Assembly: GCF_003390325.1 (NCBI RefSeq) | Contig: NZ_QUOK01000009.1 | Span: forward strand, 124,001 to 188,000 | Source: Rhodohalobacter sp. SW132 | GTDB taxonomy: Bacteria; Bacteroidota; Rhodothermia; Balneolales; Balneolaceae | Length of the DNA stretch: 64,000 bases | Reading direction: 5' to 3' | Shown here: positions 56,827-64,000 of the stretch, piece by piece | Layout: each line of letters starts with the position of its first letter | Position numbering within the stretch: the stretch's first letter is position 1 | Program-made: the position numbers and the translations under genes | The notes under the pieces: model-generated | Database searches by the model: none | The model's input: only the letters and a program-made list of their open reading frames with translations | Told to the model about the DNA's origin: nothing

Positions 56827-57264
56827 CCCGGTTCGGCGAACGGGATACGTACCGCGGTTCGCCGAACCGCCACCCATAAGTACAAAAAAACATCATAATC
56901 TGCGCTTCAGAAAGTTCTCATCACTTTCATAAACACAACATTGATTCCAACCTTGCTCACGGCGTCAAGTTGCTCTCCCTTACCTTGGATGTATGCTGCC
57001 AGTTGAATTGAATGATAATCCATGGATTACTCAGGCCCGGTTCGGCGAACCGGGGTACGTACTGCGGTTCGCCGAACCGCTACCCATGAGTACAAAAAAA
57101 CATCATAATCTGCACTTCAGAAAGGTCTCATCCCGCTCAAAAACACAACATTGATTCCAACCTTGTTCACGGCGTCAAGTTGCTCTCCCTTACCTTGGAT
57201 GTATATTGCCAGCTGAATTGAATGATAATCCATGGATTATTCAGACCCGGCTCGGCGAGCCGGG
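56827..57264. repeat. REP-like palindrome array upstream of rplM
   Basis: Two tandem units of 209 and 210 bp plus a closing palindrome. Palindromes: CCCGGTTCGGCGAACGGG (56827-56844), GCGGTTCGCCGAACCGC (56854-56870), CCCGGTTCGGCGAACCGGG (57036-57054), GCGGTTCGCCGAACCGC (57064-57080) and CCCGGCTCGGCGAGCCGGG (57246-57264). The paired palindromes face each other across a TACGTAC core, as in the arrays around the RAYT gene. The spacers of about 165 bp are nearly identical between the two units but differ from those at the RAYT locus. The last palindrome has paired T-to-C and A-to-G changes that keep the stem. Confidence 0.9.
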
Positions 57265-57364
57265 GTACGAAGTCAAAGGTTTTCGTTTCTAACAGTTGCA
57301 ATCAAAAATATTTAAGCTTATTTTTATCGACTTGTCAATTTTGCAAAACAAAAAAGAGAATCTC

Positions 57365-57811
57365 GTGAATACGATTAGTAACAAAACATTTACGGCAACA
57401 CCGTCCACCATTGAGAAAAAATGGGTGCTCGTTGACGCTGAAGATCAGCCTCTTGGCCGGTTAAGCAGTAAAGTTGCCTCTATTTTACGCGGTAAGCACA
57501 AACCTGAGTTTACTCCTCATATGGATACAGGTGACAACGTTGTGGTTATCAACGCAGAAAAAGTGGCGCTTAGCGGAAAGAAAATGACTAATAAAGAATA
57601 CTTCCGCCACACCGGTTACCCGGGCGGAGAAATCTTTACAACTGCAAGCGAAATGCTTGAAAAAGACCCTACCTCGCTGGTTCGGGTTGCAGTTAAAGGT
57701 ATGCTGCCAAAAAATAAGCTTGGCAGACAAATTATGAAGAATATTCGAATTTTTGCCGGACCGGTTCATACACTTACCGCGCAAAAACCAGAAAAAATAG
57801 AGATCGACTAA
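57365..57811 (+). CDS. rplM: Ribosomal protein L13
   Basis: 148 residues from GTG 57365. An open frame extends upstream to 57296, but the family begins near TFTATPSTIEKKWVLVDAEDQPLGRLSS. Conserved segments GKHKPEFTPHMDTGD, YFRHTGYPGG and AVKGMLPKNKLGRQ are present. It is co-transcribed with rpsI nine bases downstream, as in most bacteria. A palindrome array ends about 100 bases upstream, in its promoter region. Confidence 0.96.
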   Translation: MNTISNKTFTATPSTIEKKWVLVDAEDQPLGRLSSKVASILRGKHKPEFTPHMDTGDNVVVINAEKVALSGKKMTNKEYFRHTGYPGGEIFTTASEMLEKDPTSLVRVAVKGMLPKNKLGRQIMKNIRIFAGPVHTLTAQKPEKIEID

Positions 57812-57820
57812 ACAGTTATC

Positions 57821-58207
57821 ATGGCGAAAGAAAATTATATTGGACGAAGAAAAACTTCCACTGCACGCCTTTACATCAAGCCGGGCAGCGGTAATTTTAT
57901 TGTTAATGGTCAGCCGATTGACGACTACCTGAGTACTCAGGCAAGAATCAATGTAGCCAAAATGCCACTCGACGTAACAGAACTCGAAGGTCAGTATGAC
58001 TTTAAAGTTACTGTACGCGGCGGCGGTGTTACAGGTCAGGCCGGCGCAATATCTCTTGCACTTGCAAGAGCACTTGACGATCACCACGATGACGTTCACG
58101 ACAAACTCAAAGAAATGAGCCTTTTGACACGTGACGATCGAATGGTTGAGCGCAAAAAGTACGGCCAGCCAAAAGCACGGAAGAAATTCCAGTTCAGTAA
58201 ACGATAA
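57821..58207 (+). CDS. rpsI: Ribosomal protein S9
   Basis: 128 residues: YIGRRKTSTARLYIKPGSG at the start, VTVRGGGVTGQAGAISLALARAL in the middle, and the basic tail ending QFSKR that reaches the ribosomal P site. Normal length. Second gene of the rplM-rpsI operon. Confidence 0.97.
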   Translation: MAKENYIGRRKTSTARLYIKPGSGNFIVNGQPIDDYLSTQARINVAKMPLDVTELEGQYDFKVTVRGGGVTGQAGAISLALARALDDHHDDVHDKLKEMSLLTRDDRMVERKKYGQPKARKKFQFSKR

Positions 58208-58343
58208 CAAGGTACATGGTGCAGGGCACAAGGCTCAGGTGGAAACCATTCCGTTTCTAAAAACCTGCCCTGTTCACTATTAGCAAGGTACAAGGTGCAG
58301 AATTTAAAATTCCCTGTACCCTGCACCTTGAACCCTGAGCCCT
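58206..58343. repeat. Inverted repeat of the ACAAGGTGCAGGG type
   Basis: The outer left arm with GGTACATGGTGCAGGG and GGCTCAGG (58209-58239) is complementary, with interruptions, to CCCTGTACCCTGCACC and CCTGAGCC (58313-58341). An inner perfect 10-bp pair CAAGGTGCAG/CTGCACCTTG lies at 58291-58300 and 58321-58330. It occupies the spacer between the two ribosomal protein operons. No T-run follows. Confidence 0.6.
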
Positions 58344-58452
58344 GAAATACACATACACAGCGACCTTTCGCCGAGTGTCACGCATCAGCGTGATTAGCGC
58401 ATTGGGGATGACCTGTGTAGAGGACTAACTCAATACAAACATTTATATATTT

Positions 58453-59439
58453 ATGCCTAAAGCAGCAACAGTAGAAGAACTATTAAAATCAGGTGCCCAC
58501 TTCGGTCACCTTACCCGCCGATGGAATCCAAAGATGAAAGAATTCATCTTTATGCCCCGAAACGGCATCCACATCATTGATCTAAAAAAATCTCACAAAT
58601 ACCTGCAGGAAGCTCTCGACGAGGTTACAAAATTGGCAAGAGCAGGTAAAACCATCCTGTTTGTTGGTACAAAGAAGCAAGCACAGGAGATCGTAAAAAC
58701 AGAAGCGATCCGCTGCGGCATGCCTTTCATCACACACAGATGGCTGGGTGGAATGCTTACTAACTTCAGCACGGTCCGCAAAAGCATCTCCCGAATGGAG
58801 GAGATTGAGCAGATGAAAAGCGACGGAACCTTTGAAGAGCTGACAAAAAAAGAAGGCCTGATGCTCGAACGGGAGCAGGAAAAACTTGAACAAACACTTG
58901 GCGGTATCGCAAATATGACCCGCCTGCCCGGTGCAATTTTTGTAATTGATACGATTAAGGAAAATATCGCGATGAATGAAGCTGTGAAGCTGAACATTCC
59001 GATTGTTGCCATGATCGACACTAACAGTGATCCGGACATCCCTGACCATATCATCCCTGCAAATGATGATTCTGCACGTACTCTCCAGCTTGTTACCGGC
59101 TTGATTGCCGATGCGATCATCGAAGGAAATGCTGAACGTGAAGCTCTCAAAGAAGAAGAGCTGATGGAAGAAGCTGCTCAGGAAGCACGATCTGAATCTT
59201 CAGCCGACGAATCTGATGAAGAATTGTCTGTGAAAGATGCTGCATCTCCTTCAAAACGACGTAAGCGAAGAAGACGCAAAGAAGATTCAGACTCCGATAA
59301 ATCTGATCCAGAAAAAGACGCATCAGAAGAGCTTGAACCTCAGGATGCCGCCGAGAAGACGGAATCTAAGGAAAGCAGCGAGAGCGATGATTCACCTGCC
59401 GAAAGTGATGGCACTTCCAAAGAAAAAGAAACGAAATAA
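58453..59439 (+). CDS. rpsB: Ribosomal protein S2 with long charged C-terminal tail
   Basis: 328 residues; the usual S2 core (VEELLKSGAHFGHLTRRWNPKM, FVGTKKQAQEIVKTEA, HRWLGGMLTNF, NIPIVAMIDTNSDPD) ends at about 235. The remaining 90 or so residues are low-complexity: acidic Glu/Ser/Asp stretches around a basic patch (KRRKRRRRKED). Bacterial S2 is mostly 230-260 residues, so the tail is extra. It is followed by tsf after 27 bases, the classical rpsB-tsf operon. Confidence 0.95.
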   Translation: MPKAATVEELLKSGAHFGHLTRRWNPKMKEFIFMPRNGIHIIDLKKSHKYLQEALDEVTKLARAGKTILFVGTKKQAQEIVKTEAIRCGMPFITHRWLGGMLTNFSTVRKSISRMEEIEQMKSDGTFEELTKKEGLMLEREQEKLEQTLGGIANMTRLPGAIFVIDTIKENIAMNEAVKLNIPIVAMIDTNSDPDIPDHIIPANDDSARTLQLVTGLIADAIIEGNAEREALKEEELMEEAAQEARSESSADESDEELSVKDAASPSKRRKRRRRKEDSDSDKSDPEKDASEELEPQDAAEKTESKESSESDDSPAESDGTSKEKETK

Positions 59440-59466
59440 CTTTAATAGAATTAACTTTCAAAACCG

Positions 59467-60297
59467 ATGAGCATTAGTGCAAAAGATGTGAAATTGCTGC
59501 GCGACAAAACAGGCGCAGGCATGATGGACTGCAAAAAGGCCCTGAAAGAGTCTGACGGCGACATGGATAAGGCGATTGAATTTCTGAGAAAAAAAGGGCA
59601 GAAAGTATCTGAAAAACGCGCGGACCGTGAAGCTGACCAGGGATTAATTCTCTCTAAAATCAGCGATGATAAATCCAAAGCTGTTCTTCTTGAAATTAAT
59701 TGCGAAACCGATTTCGTAGCACGAAATGAAGATTTTCAAAACCAGGCGGAAGCATTTATTGATGTCGCCTTCAACAGAGAAATCAAGACTGTAAAAGATC
59801 TCCTAAAAGAAGAACTTGATGGTGTTACCATAGAGAAGCACCTGGAATCCATGGTTGGAAAAATCGGCGAAAAAATTGAAATCAACCGCCTTGTTCTTGT
59901 CCAGACCGACGGCGCAATGGTTGATTACATTCACCCGGGCAATCAGCTTGGAGTTCTCGTTGAATTTGAAGGAGCCATTGACTCAGACGATATTGGCAAG
60001 GATGTAGCTATGCAAATTGCAGCTATGAATCCCCTTGCAGTTGTACGTGACGGAGTGGATACCTCAGTTGTTAAAAAAGAGCTTGAGATTGCCAAAGAGC
60101 AGCTGATCAACGAAGGAAAACCGGCTGAAATCGCAGAAAAAGCGGCAAAAGGTAAGCTTCGACGTTTTTACGAAGAACGCGTTCTGCTGGAGCAGAAATT
60201 TGTGAAAGACAACGGAATCTCTGTTAAAGAGTATCTGCAGCAAAACAATTCTCCGCTGGTCAAATCGTTCCATCGCCTCCAGCTTGGTGAATCGTAA
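59467..60297 (+). CDS. tsf: Elongation factor Ts
   Basis: 276 residues. The N-terminal UBA-like domain with VKLLRDKTGAGMMDCKKAL, the core EINCETDFVARNEDF, and the C-terminal half are in normal order. It exchanges GDP on EF-Tu. Second gene of the rpsB-tsf unit, which ends at the terminator 60316-60346. Confidence 0.97.
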   Translation: MSISAKDVKLLRDKTGAGMMDCKKALKESDGDMDKAIEFLRKKGQKVSEKRADREADQGLILSKISDDKSKAVLLEINCETDFVARNEDFQNQAEAFIDVAFNREIKTVKDLLKEELDGVTIEKHLESMVGKIGEKIEINRLVLVQTDGAMVDYIHPGNQLGVLVEFEGAIDSDDIGKDVAMQIAAMNPLAVVRDGVDTSVVKKELEIAKEQLINEGKPAEIAEKAAKGKLRRFYEERVLLEQKFVKDNGISVKEYLQQNNSPLVKSFHRLQLGES

Positions 60298-60315
60298 TTC
60301 ACATTTCTGATATTT

Positions 60316-60346
60316 AAAGGCTGCCAATTTTGGCGGCCTTTTTTTT
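60316..60346 (+). terminator. Rho-independent terminator of rpsB-tsf
   Basis: A 12-bp stem AAAGGCTGCCAA/TTGGCGGCCTTT with one G-T pair and a two-base loop, followed by TTTTT. Confidence 0.93.
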
Positions 60347-60378
60347 GACCTATAAATTTTTAAAGACATACATATCCC

Positions 60379-61113
60379 GTGGCAAATCAATATAAACGTA
60401 TACTTTTAAAACTAAGCGGAGAAGCCCTTTTAGGAGAACAAGGGCACGGAATTGATGGCGATATTTTAAGCCTGTATGCAGATGAAATCAAATCAGTACA
60501 CGAAGAAGGAATTGAAATTTCTGTAGTGATTGGCGGTGGTAATATTTTCAGAGGCGTAAAAGGTGCAACCCTTGGGATGGATCGGGTTCAGGGCGATTAT
60601 ATGGGTATGCTCGCCACAATGATTAATAGTATGGCACTCCAGGATGCCCTTGAAAGAAAGGGTGTGCACACAAGATTGATGAGCGCCATCCGCATGGAAG
60701 AGATTGCCGAACCCTACATCCGGAGGCGCGCTATCCGGCATCTTGAGAAAGGACGTGTTATCATATTTGGAGCCGGAACGGGGAACCCCTATTTCACAAC
60801 CGATACCGCAGCCGCACTTCGTGCAATTGAAATTGAATCGGATGTGATCCTGAAAGGAACACGGGTTGACGGTATTTACGATTCTGACCCGGAAAAAAAT
60901 AGTGGTGCCACTAAGTACGATATTATTTCAGGTGATAAAGTACTCGATCTTCGATTGGATGTCATGGACCTGACGGCATTTACATTATGCCGTGAAAATA
61001 AGACCCCCATTATCGTATTTGATATGAATGTACCCGATAACCTGAAAAAAGTAGTCTGTTCTGAGGAAGCGGTTGGTACGACCGTTGTTTGGGATGAGTC
61101 CGAGAATTCGTAA
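60379..61113 (+). CDS. pyrH: UMP kinase
   Basis: 244 residues from GTG 60379. Amino-acid kinase fold: [35 protein letters not shown] and [14 protein letters not shown]. It converts UMP to UDP. It stands between tsf and frr, the conserved bacterial order, but the terminator before it gives it a separate promoter. Confidence 0.97.
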   Translation: MANQYKRILLKLSGEALLGEQGHGIDGDILSLYADEIKSVHEEGIEISVVIGGGNIFRGVKGATLGMDRVQGDYMGMLATMINSMALQDALERKGVHTRLMSAIRMEEIAEPYIRRRAIRHLEKGRVIIFGAGTGNPYFTTDTAAALRAIEIESDVILKGTRVDGIYDSDPEKNSGATKYDIISGDKVLDLRLDVMDLTAFTLCRENKTPIIVFDMNVPDNLKKVVCSEEAVGTTVVWDESENS

Positions 61114-61172
61114 ATTTCGGTTTGTGATTTTTTCCGCAACCAATTCACCTCTAACCACATAATTAAGGTTAT

Positions 61173-61742
61173 ATGATTCCTGAAGATCTTCAACTTATCA
61201 TACAAACTGCCAAAGAGAGCATGACGGAAGCTGTTGCTTTTGCTAAGAAAGAGTTTTCGCATATCCGTGCAGGAAAAGCGAGTCCGTCGCTCCTCGATAA
61301 CATCAAGGTTAACTATTTCGGGTCGCAAACACCGCTAAATCAGCTTGCCAATGTAAGCGCGCCGGAACCCCGGCTACTTACAGTTCAGCCGTACGATAAA
61401 TCAATTTTAGAGGATATTGAAAAGGCGATTATGGCTGGTGGTCTCGGGCTGAATCCAAGCAATGATGGAAATACCATTCACATTCCGCTGCCGATTCTGT
61501 CTGAGGAACGCAGAAAAGAGCTTGTAAAACATGCCAAAGAGGTAGGTGAAAAAGCCCGCATCAGCATCCGAAACACCCGCAGGGATGCAAATGATGAGAT
61601 TAAACAAACCGTAGAAAGCGAGTCATTACCGGAAGATAGCCGCTTTGAAGCAGAAGATGAGATTCAAACACTCACCGATTCTCACATTAAAAATGTGGAT
61701 AAACTTCTTGAGAAGAAGGAAGAAGAAATTATGACGGTTTAA
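61173..61742 (+). CDS. frr: Ribosome recycling factor
   Basis: 189 residues, the usual length being about 185. HIRAGKASPSLLDNIKVNYFG, LLTVQPYDKSIL, GLNPSNDGNTIHIPLPILSEERRKEL and the long C-terminal helices are all present. It splits post-termination ribosomes together with EF-G. It follows pyrH by 59 bases and probably shares its transcript. Confidence 0.97.
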   Translation: MIPEDLQLIIQTAKESMTEAVAFAKKEFSHIRAGKASPSLLDNIKVNYFGSQTPLNQLANVSAPEPRLLTVQPYDKSILEDIEKAIMAGGLGLNPSNDGNTIHIPLPILSEERRKELVKHAKEVGEKARISIRNTRRDANDEIKQTVESESLPEDSRFEAEDEIQTLTDSHIKNVDKLLEKKEEEIMTV

Positions 61743-61760
61743 CCCCCCCTTTTTCATTAA

Positions 61761-61792
61761 TAAGCGGATACATATTCTGTTATCCGCTTATA
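61761..61792 (+). terminator. Terminator hairpin after frr
   Basis: A perfect 11-bp stem ATAAGCGGATA/TATCCGCTTAT, followed by ATTTTC. Confidence 0.8.
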
Positions 61793-61860
61793 TTTTCGCT
61801 CACGTTCTGCCCATCAAAGATTTGCAGTAACCTCTTTCGCCCGTTTTAGATTTCTTCTGA

Positions 61861-64000
61861 ATGTATATATCTGAACTTGAATTACATGGCTTTAAAAGTT
61901 TTGCCCACAAAACTCACGTAAAGTTCGACAGCGGCATCACCGCCATTGTCGGGCCGAATGGGTGTGGTAAATCGAATATTGTAGATGCCTTGCGCTGGGT
62001 ACTGGGCGAACAGAGGCCTTCCCTGCTGCGCTCAAGCTCCATGAGTAATGTAATTTTCAACGGAACGGCCAAAAAGAAAGCGCTCGGGCTTGCCGATGTA
62101 TCTCTTACTTTTGTAAACAATAAAGGCATTCTTCCATCTGAATACAGCGAGCTCACCATCACCCGAAGGCTCTATCGCTCCGGTGACAGTGAGTACCTCA
62201 TCAACAATACTCCGTGCCGCCTGAAAGATATCATGGAGCTGTTTATGGATACCGGGATGAGCTCCGATGCCTATTCGGTGATTGAGCTGAAAATGGTGGA
62301 AGAGATTCTGAACGACAGAAATAACGACCGGCGCCGTTTATTTGAAGAAGCCGCCGGTGTGACGCGCTACAAAGATCAGCGAAAGCGAACCCTTCGAAAA
62401 CTCGACCAAACCCTGAAGGATCTGCAGCGACTGGAGGATATCCTGGTTGAAGTGCGAAAAAAAGCGCGGTCACTCGAAATCCAGGCCGAAAAGGCAGCTA
62501 AAGCAAAAAAATATCAAAAAGAGCTTGTTCAGCTTGATAAGGGATACAACCGGCATCAGTTTCTTGCCGTTCAGGAGGAATTGAAGCCGCTTAAAGAGAG
62601 AATTGAAAACGCTGAAAAAGAGAAGCGTGAGATCTCGGAAAAGCTGAATCGTCTTGAAGAATCTGAAGAGAAAGCAGGCAACCGGCTGATTGATAAAGAG
62701 CGGGCGCAGGCCGAAGCACAACGTCGTGTGAGCCAGCTGCAGAACTCCATCAAAGAGATGGAGACAAACCTGAGGATTGTCCGTGAAAAGATTAAAAATG
62801 AACAGGGAGTTATATCGGGGCACGAAAATGATATCAAACAGACAAAAACGGACCTCGATGAACTGATTGATCTAAAACAAAACAACGAAAAGCAGTTAAA
62901 CAATTTTGCCGATACCCAGGAACAGTCGGAACGCAGCCTGAAAGAATCCAAAGAAAAATTTAACGAGCTTCAGCAGCAGTATACGCAGATCCGTCACGAG
63001 TTGTATGAGCTTGAAATTGCCGTTGGGAATACAAACAAAAAACTTCGTGACCTACAGTCAGACCGCATCAAACTGGAATCGAAACTGGAGAACAGTGAAG
63101 ATGACCGGATCCGGATCAACCGCGATATTGAAGATCTTGAAGACGAAATTGACAATGCGAAGGGTGAGCTGAACATCAGCACCAATAAACTGGAAAAAGT
63201 AAATCTGTCTCTCAGTGAAAAAGAGGAATACCTCCAACAGGTTACAAAAAAGCGCGAGCAGCTTGAAATAAAGCGGGAAAACCTGCGTGAAGCTATACGT
63301 TCGGAAAAAAGTAAAATGGAATCGGTAAAATCAGAAATTTCTCTGATGGAAAGCCTTTCTGAATCAAGTGAGGGACTGCCCGGTTCGGTAGCTTTTTTAA
63401 TTGAAAACCATTCCGATCAATTCAATACCCTGCAGACGATTGGAAATCTGCTGCAGACGGATGAAGATAAAGCCGCCGCACTTGAAGCAGCTCTTGGGGA
63501 TGCCATTCACTTCATTGTTGTAGATTCCATGCAGGATGCGGTCCGGGCTTCCGGAATTTTGAAAGAGAATAAAAAAGGACGCGCTACCTTTATTCCCCTT
63601 GCTGAACTTGCAGCTTCCTACGAAACTGCACCTGAATCGATCTTTCATCATATCCATACAGAAAATAAGTTTACCACTGTTGCTCAGCTGCTAACGGGAT
63701 CCGTAATGCTGACAGACTCCATTGAAGAAGCCATTCCGCTGCCGGATCAAATAAGCAGTGCTGTAACTCCCGAGGGTGACCTCATTAATTCAAACCGTTT
63801 CTATAAAAGCGGAAGCCGGAATAAGCAAGCTGGAATCCGGCTCGGAATTAAAGATAAGCTTGATAAACTCTATACCCTTCTTGATGAGCACACCAAAACG
63901 TATGAAGACACGGAACTGCAACTTCAAAAAAATCAACAGCAATTAGAACAACTTAAGCCTGAAAATATCCGGCAATTATTAAAGGTGGCACAAAAAGAGG
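61861..64000 (+). CDS. smc: Chromosome segregation protein SMC (3' truncated by window edge)
   Basis: The frame is open from ATG 61861 to the window end, giving 713 residues. The start MYISELELHGFKSFAHKT and the Walker A IVGPNGCGKSNIVDALRWVLGEQ (Lys37) are typical SMC. RRLFEEAAGVTRYKDQRKR leads into a long coiled coil (about 165-500), then the hinge domain begins near LPGSVAFLIENHSDQ (about 504) and contains DAIHFIVVDSMQDAV. The coiled coil resumes after about 670. The C-terminal ATPase half lies outside the window. SMC compacts and organises the chromosome. Confidence 0.96.
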   Translation, partial: MYISELELHGFKSFAHKTHVKFDSGITAIVGPNGCGKSNIVDALRWVLGEQRPSLLRSSSMSNVIFNGTAKKKALGLADVSLTFVNNKGILPSEYSELTITRRLYRSGDSEYLINNTPCRLKDIMELFMDTGMSSDAYSVIELKMVEEILNDRNNDRRRLFEEAAGVTRYKDQRKRTLRKLDQTLKDLQRLEDILVEVRKKARSLEIQAEKAAKAKKYQKELVQLDKGYNRHQFLAVQEELKPLKERIENAEKEKREISEKLNRLEESEEKAGNRLIDKERAQAEAQRRVSQLQNSIKEMETNLRIVREKIKNEQGVISGHENDIKQTKTDLDELIDLKQNNEKQLNNFADTQEQSERSLKESKEKFNELQQQYTQIRHELYELEIAVGNTNKKLRDLQSDRIKLESKLENSEDDRIRINRDIEDLEDEIDNAKGELNISTNKLEKVNLSLSEKEEYLQQVTKKREQLEIKRENLREAIRSEKSKMESVKSEISLMESLSESSEGLPGSVAFLIENHSDQFNTLQTIGNLLQTDEDKAAALEAALGDAIHFIVVDSMQDAVRASGILKENKKGRATFIPLAELAASYETAPESIFHHIHTENKFTTVAQLLTGSVMLTDSIEEAIPLPDQISSAVTPEGDLINSNRFYKSGSRNKQAGIRLGIKDKLDKLYTLLDEHTKTYEDTELQLQKNQQQLEQLKPENIRQLLKVAQKE

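Overview
The window is a stretch of bacterial chromosome of moderate G+C content, most likely from the phylum Balneolota (Balneola/Gracilimonas/Rhodohalobacter-like) or a close relative in the Bacteroidota/Rhodothermota group. The pointers are a secreted protein with a type IX secretion (Por) C-terminal sorting domain, a 58-residue histone H1-like protein of the kind common in Bacteroidota, UMF1- and PiT-like transporters, YdbS/YdbT-type bPH2 proteins, weak Shine-Dalgarno sequences on most genes, and many short perfect palindromes between genes. Taxonomy is an inference from gene content. No rRNA, tRNA, CRISPR array or prophage was found.

Layout. 1-8.8 kb: a truncated TPR-CHAT protein facing a membrane TPR/anti-sigma-like protein, a NagZ-type lipoprotein, a block of short palindromic elements (4.77-5.2 kb), a secreted S9 peptidase and a DinB-fold protein. 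8.8-13.4 kb: a umuDC operon, a GhrA-like dehydrogenase, a DUF2459 lipoprotein and a ZIP metal transporter. 13.7-24.8 kb: gcvP, a stand-alone receiver protein, the ydbS-ydbT pair, two very small genes (51 and 58 residues), a UMF1 transporter and ppc. 25-34 kb: a T9SS-exported metallopeptidase, a uracil-DNA glycosylase-like gene, recQ, an M24 peptidase, ilvE and a membrane metallophosphoesterase. 34-37.2 kb: an ECF sigma/RskA-type anti-sigma pair, then a REP-associated tyrosine transposase (RAYT) gene flanked on both sides by tandem palindrome arrays. 37.2-44.8 kb: a 5'-nucleotidase split into two genes, a DUF4412-like protein, mnmA, an HNH nuclease, a PiT-like transporter, glutamate dehydrogenase and an RsbW-like kinase. 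44.8-55 kb: an RND efflux operon (adaptor, pump, TolC), trxA, purU and acnA. 55-64 kb: an OB-fold sensor kinase, another palindrome array, rplM-rpsI, rpsB-tsf, pyrH-frr and the start of smc.

Most of the window is core metabolism and housekeeping: glycine cleavage, anaplerosis through PEP carboxylase, the TCA cycle through aconitase, branched-chain and glutamate amino-group metabolism, translation, tRNA thiolation and chromosome organisation. The accessory interest lies in repeats and in altered proteins. At least six kinds of intergenic palindromic element are present. One of them, a pair of facing REP-like palindromes joined by a TACGTA core, brackets the RAYT gene and recurs 20 kb away upstream of rplM with a paired stem-preserving substitution. 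The UmuD homologue aligns without gaps to E. coli UmuD over the cleavage and active-site region but lacks both catalytic residues. The 5'-nucleotidase, usually one polypeptide, is encoded as two overlapping genes with the C-terminal domain first.
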